This document shows, in pieces, positions 30,722-38,726 of a DNA stretch of 64,000 bases. The DNA comes from Xanthomonas sontii. GTDB lineage: Bacteria; Pseudomonadota; Gammaproteobacteria; Xanthomonadales; Xanthomonadaceae. Every line of letters begins with the position of its first letter. Within the stretch, counting starts at the first letter, position 1. The position numbers and the translations under genes are program-made. The notes under the pieces were generated by a model. It was not told the DNA's origin, ran no database searches, and saw nothing but the letters and a program-made list of their open reading frames with translations. Where the stretch lies: contig NZ_CP132342.1 in NCBI RefSeq assembly GCF_040529055.1, forward strand, positions 124,001 through 188,000, given 5' to 3'.

Positions 30722-31749
30722 GCGGCTCGTTCCTGCACCGGCGCCACGGCGCTGGGGGTGAACTTCTCGTAGTGGAAGGCGGCCGGAACCAGCCCGATGC
30801 CGGAAAAATGCGTGCGCACCGCTTCGACCATCGGCGGCGGTCCGCACAGGTACACGTCCACGTCGCCGCCGTGCAGGGCATGCGCAGGCAGGTGCTCGGT
30901 GACGTAGCCGGTGCGCGGATGCGCCGCCGCCGGATCGACCACGCAGGTATCGAACGTGAACCAGTCGGCCTGCTCGGCCAGCGCCTGCAGGCGCTCCAGC
31001 AGCACCAGGTCGGCGCCGCGGGTCACGCCGTACATCAGATGCACCGGATGCGCGCAGCCGCTGGCCTGCAATTGCGCCAGCATCGACAGGAACGGCGCCA
31101 GGCCGGTGCCGCCGGCCAGCAACAGCAGCGGCCGGGTGATCTCGCGCAGGTAGAAGCTGCCCAGCGGGCCGTTGAGGTCCAGGACCTGTCCCGGCGTGGC
31201 CGCGTCCAGGTAGGCGCTCATCAGGCCGCCGGGGACGCGCCGGATCAGGAAGGTCAGCGTGGACGCACCCGGCGCGGAACTGAAGGAATACGCGCGCAAC
31301 TGGCCGCTGCCGGGCACGGCGATGTTGACGTACTGGCCGGGCAGGAAGGCCGGCGCCGGGCCGATCGTCTCCAGGGTCAGTTCCAGCGCGGCGTCGGCAT
31401 GCGCGACCACCGCCGCCACCGTGGCCTGGAAGTGCACGCTCCCGGTCTTGCAGACGAGCGAGGTCGCCGGCACCGCCACGGCGCAGTCCGACTGCGGCCG
31501 CATCTGGCAGGTCAGGACCATGCCGGCGGCGGCTTCATCGGCGCTGAGCGCGTCCTCGATGTAGTCCTCGCCCAGATCGTAGCGCCCACGTTCGGCGCGG
31601 CACTTGCAGGTGCCGCACACGCCGTCGGCGCAATCCATCGGCAGGTTGATGCGCTGGCGGAAGGCGGCGTCGAGCACCGTCTCGCCGTCGTTGCAGTCGA
31701 TGAAGCGGGTGATGCCGTCTTCGAAATTCAGCGCGATGCGATAGGACAT
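30718..31749 (-). CDS. benC: Benzoate 1,2-dioxygenase reductase
   Basis: 343 aa electron-transfer component. An N-terminal plant-type [2Fe-2S] ferredoxin domain has Cys40, Cys45, Cys48 (MDCADGVCGTCKC) and Cys81 (LTCQ). A flavin domain with LRAYSFSSAPG follows, then an NADH domain with LLLAGGTGLAPFLSML and the C-terminal VYLCGPPPMVEAVR. It passes electrons from NADH to the BenAB oxygenase. It starts 26 bases after the benB stop. Confidence 0.95.
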   Translation of the reverse strand: MSYRIALNFEDGITRFIDCNDGETVLDAAFRQRINLPMDCADGVCGTCKCRAERGRYDLGEDYIEDALSADEAAAGMVLTCQMRPQSDCAVAVPATSLVCKTGSVHFQATVAAVVAHADAALELTLETIGPAPAFLPGQYVNIAVPGSGQLRAYSFSSAPGASTLTFLIRRVPGGLMSAYLDAATPGQVLDLNGPLGSFYLREITRPLLLLAGGTGLAPFLSMLAQLQASGCAHPVHLMYGVTRGADLVLLERLQALAEQADWFTFDTCVVDPAAAHPRTGYVTEHLPAHALHGGDVDVYLCGPPPMVEAVRTHFSGIGLVPAAFHYEKFTPSAVAPVQERAA

Positions 31750-31775
31750 GGCGGTTGCTCGCAGGTGCGTGCCGA

Positions 31776-32264
31776 TCAGACGTGGTAGACGTCGACGACC
31801 TGGCGGATGTAATCGTTCTTCAGCACGATGGTCTTGCGCGCGATGCGCAGCGCGTCGTCCTGCCGGCGCAGGGTCAGCGTCACCGTGCCGAAGAATTGGT
31901 CGGTGACCTTGTAGCGATGGCTGAGCGTGTGGAAATTGTGCCGCACCTCGATGTCCTGCCCGTGCTCGGACAGCACCTCGATGTTGCTCAGGTTGTGGCT
32001 GGTGCGCGGCTCCGGCGTGGAGGCGCCGGAGCGCTCGGTCTTGATGCGGAACACGCGGTCCTCCAGCCCGGAGCGATCGGCGTAGTAGATCAGCGAGATC
32101 TGCGACTGCGGATCGTCGGTGAGGCGGTCGTCGTCGTCCCAGGCCGGCATCCAGTACACCGCGTCCTCGGCGTACAGGGTCAGCCACTCGTCCCACTGGC
32201 GGTCGTCGAGCAGGCGCGCCTCGCGGTACAGGAAGGCGCAGATGGTCTGGTAGTCGGTGCTCAT
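31776..32264 (-). CDS. benB: Benzoate 1,2-dioxygenase small (beta) subunit
   Basis: 162 aa, the normal length for ring-hydroxylating dioxygenase beta subunits (cone-shaped NTF2-like fold). It opens with [20 protein letters not shown], followed by [16 protein letters not shown], and ends [13 protein letters not shown]. The ATG at 32264 overlaps the benA stop (ATGA), consistent with equimolar assembly of the alpha3beta3 oxygenase. Confidence 0.95.
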   Translation of the reverse strand: MSTDYQTICAFLYREARLLDDRQWDEWLTLYAEDAVYWMPAWDDDDRLTDDPQSQISLIYYADRSGLEDRVFRIKTERSGASTPEPRTSHNLSNIEVLSEHGQDIEVRHNFHTLSHRYKVTDQFFGTVTLTLRRQDDALRIARKTIVLKNDYIRQVVDVYHV

Positions 32265-33616
32265 GCCGTACCCTCGCGTTCGCGTGCGATCGCCTCGCGC
32301 ATCGCCTCCGCCCAGTACGCGTGCTGGCGCACGAACAGGCCTTCGTCCTCGCTGCGCTCGCCCGACAGCAGCGGCGCCAGTCCCATCCGCCGCGCATTCT
32401 CGTCGGGGCCGTCGATCCACAACGGCGCGCCGCGGCTGAGATCGTTCCACGGCGCCGCGCCGGCGGCGTAGCCGGCCTGGCACGCGCGGAACTCCTCCAG
32501 GTCGTCGGCGGTGCCCATCCCCGAGACGTTGAAGAAATCCTCGTACTGGCGGATGCGCAGCGCACGGTCGCGCGCGCTTTCGCCCTTGGGCGCGAAGCAG
32601 AAGATGCTGACCTCGGTCTTGTCCACGTCCAGCGGCCTGACCACGCGGATCTGCGTGGAGAACTGGTCCATCAGGAACAGGTTCGGATACAGACACAGGT
32701 TGCGCGTCTGCTCGACGATGAACGCGGCGCGGTCGGCGCCCAGGCGCTGCGCCAGTTCCTCGCGCTGCGCGTACACCGGGCGCACTTCCGGGTTCATGGT
32801 CTTGGTCCACAGCAGCAGGTGCCCATTCTCGAAGCCGTACACGCCGGCGACGCTCTTGCTCCAGCTGCCGGCATCGACCGCCGGGGTGCCTTCCTGCTTG
32901 CGCCGGCTCATGGTGGCGGCGTAATTCCAGTGCACGGTGCTGACGTGGTAGCCGTCGCAGCCGTTCTCCATCTGCAGCTTCCAGTTGCCGTCGTAGACAT
33001 AGGACGAGTTGCCGCGCAGCACTTCCAGCCCCTGCGGCGCCTGATCGACGATCTGGTCGATGATGATCCGGGTCTGCCCCAGGAACTCGTGCAGTGGCGC
33101 CACGTCCTCGCGCAGGCTGCCGAACAGGAAGCCGCGGTAGCTCTCGAAGCGCGGCACGCGCTTGAGATCGTGGCTGCCGTCCTGGCCGAACTGCGGCGGG
33201 TACTGGGTGGTCTTCTCGTCCTTGACCTTGAGCAGCTTGCCGGTATTGGAGAAGGTCCAGCCATGGAACGGACAGGTGAAGCTGCCCTTGTTGCCGTGCT
33301 TGCGCCGGCACAGCATCGCGCCGCGATGCGCGCAGGCGTTGATGACCGCGTGCAGTTCGCCGTGCTTGTCGCGGGTGATCACCACCGGCTGACGGCCGAT
33401 GTAGGTGCTGTAGTAGTCGTTCGGCGCGGGGATCTGGCTCTCGTGCGCCAGATAGATCCAGTTGCCCTCGAAGATGTGCTTCATCTCCAGCTCGAACAGG
33501 TCGGCGTTGGTGAAGATGTCGCGGCGGCAGCGGAACCTGCCTTCGGCATGGTCGTCCTGCACTGCGCTGGCGAGCAGGTCGTCGAGCGCGGTCGCTTTGT
33601 CGATGACGGCGGACAT
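32261..33616 (-). CDS. benA: Benzoate 1,2-dioxygenase large (alpha) subunit
   Basis: 451 aa oxygenase. Rieske [2Fe-2S] ligands are Cys95 and His97 (CAHRGAMLC) with Cys115 and His118 (TCPFHGW). Mononuclear iron ligands lie in [14 protein letters not shown]. It adds O2 to benzoate to give the cis-diol that BenD oxidises. It follows catA after 87 bases and is coupled to benB. A relaxed specificity towards toluates or anthranilate cannot be judged from sequence. Confidence 0.95.
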   Translation of the reverse strand: MSAVIDKATALDDLLASAVQDDHAEGRFRCRRDIFTNADLFELEMKHIFEGNWIYLAHESQIPAPNDYYSTYIGRQPVVITRDKHGELHAVINACAHRGAMLCRRKHGNKGSFTCPFHGWTFSNTGKLLKVKDEKTTQYPPQFGQDGSHDLKRVPRFESYRGFLFGSLREDVAPLHEFLGQTRIIIDQIVDQAPQGLEVLRGNSSYVYDGNWKLQMENGCDGYHVSTVHWNYAATMSRRKQEGTPAVDAGSWSKSVAGVYGFENGHLLLWTKTMNPEVRPVYAQREELAQRLGADRAAFIVEQTRNLCLYPNLFLMDQFSTQIRVVRPLDVDKTEVSIFCFAPKGESARDRALRIRQYEDFFNVSGMGTADDLEEFRACQAGYAAGAAPWNDLSRGAPLWIDGPDENARRMGLAPLLSGERSEDEGLFVRQHAYWAEAMREAIAREREGTA

Positions 33617-33703
33617 GTGGCGTTGTCTCCTGGGGGAAGGCGGCGGCCGTGCGCGGCGGCAGGCCGCCGCGACGACGACGGACGCGGTTGGCGCAGCAGA
33701 CGC

Positions 33704-34642
33704 CTAGGCGGCGGCGCGCCGGCGCAGCGGGTTGGCCTGGTTGTCGACGCCGTCGACAAGCGCGGTGAGGCGGAAGTCGAAATGGATCTCGGCGAACGGA
33801 CCGTCCACGCCATTGGCGGCGATGCTGGCCGCGTCGCTGTGCTCGACGATCGCCGGCACCAGGCCGTCACGGGTGGCGTAGGCGAAGTCGTCGTTGACCA
33901 GCGGGTCGCCGGCGATGTTGATCTGCGTGGTCAGCTTGCGGTGGCCGTCGGCGCCGACGAAGAAGTGGATGTGCGCCGGACGCTGGCCATGGCGGCCGAG
34001 CGCGAACAGCAGGCGTTCGGTCGGGCTGCCCGGCGGCACGCCGTAGCCCTTGGGCACGATGCTCTGGAAACGGTACTGGCCGTTGTCGTCGGCGACGATG
34101 GTGCGGCGCATGTTGAACGGCGCCTGCTTGCCGGTGGGATCGAAGTGCGAATAGAAACCGCGCGTGTCGCAGTGCCACACCTCCACCGTGGCGCCGGGCA
34201 GCGGGCGGCCGTCGGCGGCGTACACGGTGCCGTGCATGATCAGGGTATGGCCGTTTTCGTCGCTGCCGTCGTCGAGCCGGGCGAAGCCGTGCGCCACCGG
34301 CGCACCGGCCACGTACAGCGGCCCTTCGATGGTGCGCGGGGTCGGATTGTCGATGCCCAGTTCGGCGTCGATGGCGTCCAGGCGCAGGTCCAGGAAGTGG
34401 TCAACGCCCAGCCCGGGCGAGATCAGCCCGGCCTGACCGGCCGCACCCAGGTCGTTGAGCCAGGCGACGGCGGTCCAGTATTCGTCGGGGGTGACGTTCA
34501 GGTCGTCGATGGCCTTGAACAGGTCCGACAACAACCGGTGCATGATCTGCTTCGCCCGTGCGTCGCCGCCGGCCTGGTCCAAACCGCAGACCGACCGCAG
34601 AAATGCCTGCACGTTCGCAGTCTCGAAAATCTTGACGCTCAT
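33704..34642 (-). CDS. catA: Catechol 1,2-dioxygenase
   Basis: 312 aa intradiol dioxygenase. A helical N-terminal dimerisation domain is followed by the beta-sandwich catalytic domain. Iron ligands can be read as Tyr164 (GFYSHF), Tyr200 (PKGYG), His224 and His226 (RPAHIHFF), the same numbering as in Acinetobacter catechol 1,2-dioxygenase. It cleaves catechol, the meeting point of the benzoate and salicylate branches, to cis,cis-muconate. It lies 81 bases downstream of catC. Confidence 0.96.
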   Translation of the reverse strand: MSVKIFETANVQAFLRSVCGLDQAGGDARAKQIMHRLLSDLFKAIDDLNVTPDEYWTAVAWLNDLGAAGQAGLISPGLGVDHFLDLRLDAIDAELGIDNPTPRTIEGPLYVAGAPVAHGFARLDDGSDENGHTLIMHGTVYAADGRPLPGATVEVWHCDTRGFYSHFDPTGKQAPFNMRRTIVADDNGQYRFQSIVPKGYGVPPGSPTERLLFALGRHGQRPAHIHFFVGADGHRKLTTQINIAGDPLVNDDFAYATRDGLVPAIVEHSDAASIAANGVDGPFAEIHFDFRLTALVDGVDNQANPLRRRAAA

Positions 34643-34723
34643 CGTATGGTCCCTTCTTTGCTCATGGTGGCGTTGGCTGCCTTGAGACGTTCCCCTCCCC
34701 AGGGAAGCGTCGTTGCTTCGGTT

Positions 34724-35014
34724 CTAGCGATCGTCCTCGTACAGCGAGGACGGGTGCCGGCACAGCGGCGTGACGGCGATACGCATGTAGGGAAACAGCG
34801 GCAGCGACAGCAGCAGGGCGTGCAACTGGGTGTTGTCGGCCACGTCGAAGATGCTGACGTTGGCGTATTGCCCGACCACCCGCCAGATGTGCCGCCACTG
34901 GCCGCTGCGCTGCAGTTCCTGGAAACGCGCCTTTTCCTGCGCCTTGAGTTGCTCGGCGCGCTCGGGCGGCATGTCGCCGGGCAGGTTCACTTCCATGGTC
35001 ACGTGGAACAGCAT
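34724..35014 (-). CDS. catC: Muconolactone delta-isomerase
   Basis: 96 aa, exactly the usual CatC length. I start at the ATG at 35014 (MLFHVTMEVNLP), which is 8 bases from AGGAG; a second ATG two codons earlier is too close to that site. The AGGAG lies inside the 3' end of catB, so translation is coupled. It converts muconolactone to beta-ketoadipate enol-lactone and forms a decamer in related species. The C-terminal PLCRHPSSL is typical. Confidence 0.95.
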   Translation of the reverse strand: MLFHVTMEVNLPGDMPPERAEQLKAQEKARFQELQRSGQWRHIWRVVGQYANVSIFDVADNTQLHALLLSLPLFPYMRIAVTPLCRHPSSLYEDDR

Positions 35015-35016
35015 GG

Positions 35017-36186
35017 TCATGGCTCCTGGCTGGGCGCGACCGGCACCGCCACGCGGCGGCGGTCGCGACGGAAGGCATCCACCCGCGCCTCGTCCAGGGC
35101 GATGCCCAGGCCCGGCGCGCGCGGTACGTGCAGATGGAAATCCTCGTAGCGCAGCGGCTCGGCGAGGATCTCTTCGGTCAGCAGCAGCGGCCCGAACAGT
35201 TCGGTGCCCCACTGCAGATGGGGGAAGGTGGCGAAGACATGGGCCGAGGCGATGCTGCCGATCGCCCCTTCCAGCATCGTGCCGCCGTACAGGCCGATGC
35301 CGGCGGCATCGGCGATCGCGGCGACCTTCTGCGCGGCGAACAGGCCGCCGGATTGTTCGATCTTCACCGCGAACACGTCGGCGGCGCCCTGCTGGGCGGC
35401 CTGGAAGGCGCTGTCCGGGCCGTTGAGCATCTCATCGGCCATCAGCGCGATCGGGAAGCGCCGCATCAGCCGCCGCATCGCCGCCAGCGACGCCACCGGC
35501 TGTTCGACCAGTTCGCAGCCGGCGTCGGCCAGCGCCGGCAGCGCGCGCACCGCCTCGGTCTCGCTCCAGGCCATGTTGACGTCCACCCGCACCGCGCCGC
35601 GCGCCCCCAACGCGCGCTTGATCGCCGCCACGTGGGCCACGTCCTCGGCGACGCTGCGCGTGCCGATCTTCAGCTTGAACACGTTGTGCCGGCGCTCGGC
35701 GAGCATGCGTTCGGCCTCGGCGATGTCGCGTTCGGTGTCGCCGGAGGCCAGCGTCCACGCCACCGGCAGGCGATCGCGCAGGCGCCCGCCCAGCAGCTCG
35801 GACACCGGCAGGCCGAGCCGCTGGCCGTGGGCGTCGAGCAGCGCGGTCTCGATCGCGCACTTGGCGAAATGGTTGCCCTTGACCAGGCCGCCGATCCGCT
35901 GCATCAGCGCCTGCACCGCGCAGGCATCGGCCCCGACCAGCAGCGGCGCGATGTAGCGGTCGATCGTCAACTGCATGCCTTCCGGGCTCTCCGCGCCGTA
36001 GGCCAGACCGGCGATCGTGGTGCCCTCGCCCAGCCCGACCACGCCGTCGCTGCAATGCAGGCGCACCAGCATCAGGGTCTGCCCGCGCATCGTCGCCATC
36101 GACAGGCGATGCGGGCGGATCGTGGGCAGGTCGAGCAGCAGCGTCTCGACGCGTTCGACGGTGGCGGTGGTGGGGTGCGGTGACAT
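35017..36186 (-). CDS. catB: Muconate cycloisomerase
   Basis: 389 aa enolase-superfamily enzyme turning cis,cis-muconate into muconolactone. The catalytic K-x-K motif is Lys171/Lys173 (FKLKIG), metal ligands are in VRVDVNMAW and ELVEQPV, and MLEGAIGSIASAHVF is typical of the C-terminal barrel. It is the first gene of the ten-gene operon. No Shine-Dalgarno site precedes the ATG and the inferred transcription start is only about 2 bases upstream, so the mRNA may be nearly leaderless. Confidence 0.94.
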   Translation of the reverse strand: MSPHPTTATVERVETLLLDLPTIRPHRLSMATMRGQTLMLVRLHCSDGVVGLGEGTTIAGLAYGAESPEGMQLTIDRYIAPLLVGADACAVQALMQRIGGLVKGNHFAKCAIETALLDAHGQRLGLPVSELLGGRLRDRLPVAWTLASGDTERDIAEAERMLAERRHNVFKLKIGTRSVAEDVAHVAAIKRALGARGAVRVDVNMAWSETEAVRALPALADAGCELVEQPVASLAAMRRLMRRFPIALMADEMLNGPDSAFQAAQQGAADVFAVKIEQSGGLFAAQKVAAIADAAGIGLYGGTMLEGAIGSIASAHVFATFPHLQWGTELFGPLLLTEEILAEPLRYEDFHLHVPRAPGLGIALDEARVDAFRRDRRRVAVPVAPSQEP

Positions 36187-36218
36187 GGCGCCGATTCTTG
36201 GCCCGGCACGGCACTGCC

Positions 36219-36320
36219 GTCCAAGACTGAATGCAGCACCATTTCATACCCTGAAGATATAGTATGGCGGTAAACCTAGACGTTCATGATTTGCTGCAGC
36301 ACAGCATACTTTGAATGTCA
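36219..36320. promoter_or_regulatory. catB/catR divergent promoter with BenM/CatM-type sites
   Basis: ATAC-N7-ATAT at 36246-36260 is one base off the ATAC-N7-GTAT consensus. A second weaker site, ATAC-N7-GTCA, lies at 36306-36320 towards catR. On the minus strand GTCTTGGACG follows the first site, with TTGGAC at 36224-36219. The spacing is within one base of the arrangement before the sal-type operon, and the flank GGGTATGAAA is shared. Confidence 0.7.
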
Positions 36321-36347
36321 TGTAACTTTCCGCCACAGCGAGCGTCT

Positions 36348-37277
36348 ATGGATCTGCGTCAACTCCGCTACTTCGTGGCCGTCGCCCGCGAACGCAACTT
36401 CACCCGTGCCGCAGAAATCCTGCATATCGCGCAACCGCCGCTGAGCCGGCAGATCCAGCAGATCGAACAGCAACTGGGCGTGCCGCTGCTGGTGCGGCGC
36501 AGCCGCCCGCTGCGTCTCACCGACGCCGGACGGCTGTTCTACGAGGAAGCGCTGCAGGTGCTGGGCCGGGTCGAGCAGATGACCGAGGCCGCGCGCCGGC
36601 TCGGCCGCAGCGAGCGCCGCGTGGCCTCGATCGGCTTCGTCGCCTCCACCCTGTACGGCGGTCTGCCCACGGTGGTGCGGCGCCTGCGCCAGGCGCGACC
36701 GGACCTGGAAGTGCGCCTGGTCGAGCTGATGTCCAGCCAGCAGGTGGAAGCGCTGAAGGAAGGCCGCATCGACCTGGGCTTCGGCCGCGTGCGCAGCAGC
36801 GACCAGCATGTCGAACGCCTGGTCCTGCGCGAGGAGCGCCTGGTCGCGGCGATCCCGATGGAACACCCGCTGGCCGCGGAGGACGCGCCGCTGCCGCCGG
36901 CGGCGCTGGCCGGGCAACGGCTGCTGCTCTATCCCAGCCATCCGCGCCCCAGCTTCGCCGATCAGGTGCTGTCGCTGCTGCAGGATCACGGCGCGCATCC
37001 CAGCGAACTGCAGGAGGTGCGCGAGCTGCAGACCGCGCTGGGCCTGGTCGCGGCCGAGAGCGGGATCTGCCTGATCCCGGCCTCGGCGCGGTCGATGCGC
37101 AGCGACCTGCATTACCGCCTGATCGACGACGAACACGCCACCTCGCCGATCATCATGAGTTATCGCCGCAACGACGACTCCGGCCTGGTGGAACTGACCA
37201 AGCAACTGATCCGCGAGATGTATGCCGAGCATCCGCCGTGGCTGGACGTGTCCTACAACCGCTGGAACGCACCGTAA
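36348..37277 (+). CDS. catR: LysR-type activator of the BenM/CatM/CatR group
   Basis: 309 aa from the ATG at 36348 (MDLRQLRYFVAVARERNFTR); the frame is open for 11 more codons upstream but those lie in operator DNA. The winged helix-turn-helix (residues 1-60, AQPPLSRQIQQIEQQLGVPL) is very like BenM/CatM. The effector domain follows from about residue 90. In Acinetobacter these proteins sense cis,cis-muconate and, for BenM, benzoate. It is divergent from catB, the usual arrangement for autoregulation. It is the only regulator gene in the catabolic block. Confidence 0.92.
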   Translation: MDLRQLRYFVAVARERNFTRAAEILHIAQPPLSRQIQQIEQQLGVPLLVRRSRPLRLTDAGRLFYEEALQVLGRVEQMTEAARRLGRSERRVASIGFVASTLYGGLPTVVRRLRQARPDLEVRLVELMSSQQVEALKEGRIDLGFGRVRSSDQHVERLVLREERLVAAIPMEHPLAAEDAPLPPAALAGQRLLLYPSHPRPSFADQVLSLLQDHGAHPSELQEVRELQTALGLVAAESGICLIPASARSMRSDLHYRLIDDEHATSPIIMSYRRNDDSGLVELTKQLIREMYAEHPPWLDVSYNRWNAP

Positions 37278-37366
37278 CCCCGGCCACCGGCGCCTATCCG
37301 GCATACACTGGCCGCCGCGCGCGGCCCCGTGCCCACGCGCGCCGCCCCTTCGCCGCCGCCGACGCC

Positions 37367-37936
37367 ATGCCTCCCACCTCGCTTGCCCCCGCCTCCGACG
37401 ACCCGATCGCCCTGACCCGCCGATGGCTGGAGCGCGCGGTGATCGGGCTGAACCTGTGTCCGTTCGCCAAGGCGGTGTACGTCAAGCAGCAGGTGCGTTT
37501 CGTGCTCAGCGATGCGAGTACGCCCGAGGCACTGCTCGAACAGCTGGCCGAGGAACTGGTGCTGCTGCGCGACACCCCGGCCGAGCAGATCGACACCACG
37601 TTGATCGTGCATCCGAACGTGCTGCAGGACTTCCTGGACTACAACGACTTCCTCGACAACGCCGACGCCGCGGTCGAGGCGCTGGACCTGCACGGCATCC
37701 TGCAGGTGGCCAGCTTCCATCCGCAGTACCAGTTCGCCGGCACCGCGGCGGACGACATCGGCAACTACACCAACCGCGCGCCCTACCCGACCCTGCACCT
37801 GCTGCGCGAGGACAGCGTGGAGCGCGCGGTGGCCGCGTTCCCGGACGCGGACGTGATCGTCGAGCGCAATCTGCAGACCCTGGAGACGCTGGGGCTGGAG
37901 GGCTGGAAGCGGGCGGTTGGGGAGCGGGATTCGTGA
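37367..37936 (+). CDS. DUF1415 family protein
   Basis: 189 aa from the ATG at 37367 (MPPTSLAPASDDPIALTRRW). Conserved features include GLNLCPFAKAVY near residue 37 and ASFHPQYQFAGTAADDIGNY in the second half, both typical of DUF1415. No function is established. The last residues GERDS and the stop are encoded by the left arm of an inverted repeat. Confidence 0.88.
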   Translation: MPPTSLAPASDDPIALTRRWLERAVIGLNLCPFAKAVYVKQQVRFVLSDASTPEALLEQLAEELVLLRDTPAEQIDTTLIVHPNVLQDFLDYNDFLDNADAAVEALDLHGILQVASFHPQYQFAGTAADDIGNYTNRAPYPTLHLLREDSVERAVAAFPDADVIVERNLQTLETLGLEGWKRAVGERDS

Positions 37937-38027
37937 TTGGGGATTCGGGATTCGTAGAAGCGGGATTTGCGACGGGGCGTGGCGCCACGCGCTTTTGCCA
38001 ATCCCCAATCCCGACTCCCTAATCCCG
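37923..38027. repeat. GGGATTCGGGATT inverted repeat between convergent genes
   Basis: The G-rich arm (about 37923-37953) and C-rich arm (about 37999-38027) belong to the same family as the atp elements. The arms overlap the 3' ends and stop codons of both flanking convergent genes and could act as a bidirectional stem-loop. Confidence 0.75.
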
Positions 38028-38726
38028 GCCCTCGAACAGCACCGCCACGTCCGCCGCCTCCAGCACCCGCCACTGGCCGGAAGGCAGATCGTCCAGGCCG
38101 AAGCCGCCGATGCGGCTGCGGTGCAGCGCGACCACGTGGTTGCAGACCGCCGCGAACATGCGCCGCACCTGGTGGTAACGGCCTTCGTGCAGGGCCACGC
38201 GCACCTGGCGCGGTCCCAGTGTCTCCAGTTGCACCGGCAGCAGCGGCGTGGTCTCGCCGTCGAGCATCAGCGTGCCGCTGGCGAACTGCGCGGCCTCGTC
38301 GCCGCGCAGGTCCTCGGCCAGGGTGGCCTCGTAGACCTTGGCCAACCGCGCCTTGGGCGAGACGATGCGATGCAGCAGCGCACCGTCGTCGGTCATCAGC
38401 AGCAGACCGCTGGTGTCGCGGTCCAGCCGCCCCACCGTGGACAGCAGCGGCGAGCGCAGGCGGAAGCGCGGCGGCAGCAGGTCGTAGACGATGCGTCCCG
38501 GATCCTTGGTCGAGCAGGTGTAGCCGACCGGCTTGTGCAGCGCCAGGATCAGCCCGGGCGGCGGGTCCAGCGGCTCGCCGTCGACGCGGATCGTGGCGTG
38601 CGGCACTTGGTCGTCGGCGTACAGCACCTCGCCCTCGGCGTCGGTGATGCGGCCCTCGCGGAACATCAGCGCCACCTGCTTGCGGCTGCCGTAGCCCAGG
38701 TTGGCCAGGTGCTTGACCAGTTTCAT
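38019..38726 (-). CDS. rsuA: 16S rRNA pseudouridine-516 synthase
   Basis: 235 aa. An N-terminal S4 RNA-binding domain (MKLVKHLANLGYGSRKQV) is followed by the RsuA/RluB catalytic core with GRLDRDTSGLLLMT, whose Asp is the nucleophile, and GRYHQVRRMFAAV near the end. The ATG at 38726 overlaps the rsmC stop, so the two 16S rRNA-modifying enzymes are coupled. The C-terminal GRD and stop lie in a repeat arm. Confidence 0.92.
   Translation of the reverse strand: MKLVKHLANLGYGSRKQVALMFREGRITDAEGEVLYADDQVPHATIRVDGEPLDPPPGLILALHKPVGYTCSTKDPGRIVYDLLPPRFRLRSPLLSTVGRLDRDTSGLLLMTDDGALLHRIVSPKARLAKVYEATLAEDLRGDEAAQFASGTLMLDGETTPLLPVQLETLGPRQVRVALHEGRYHQVRRMFAAVCNHVVALHRSRIGGFGLDDLPSGQWRVLEAADVAVLFEGRD

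Noticed and set aside
32321..35149. 942-codon open frame on the plus strand
   Set aside because: It is antisense to benA, catA and catC, which have all catalytic residues intact.
22133..37277. The catabolic block as an integrated mobile element
   Set aside because: I see no integrase, insertion sequence, tRNA or direct repeats at its borders, and its base composition resembles the flanks; transfer is possible but unsupported by this sequence.
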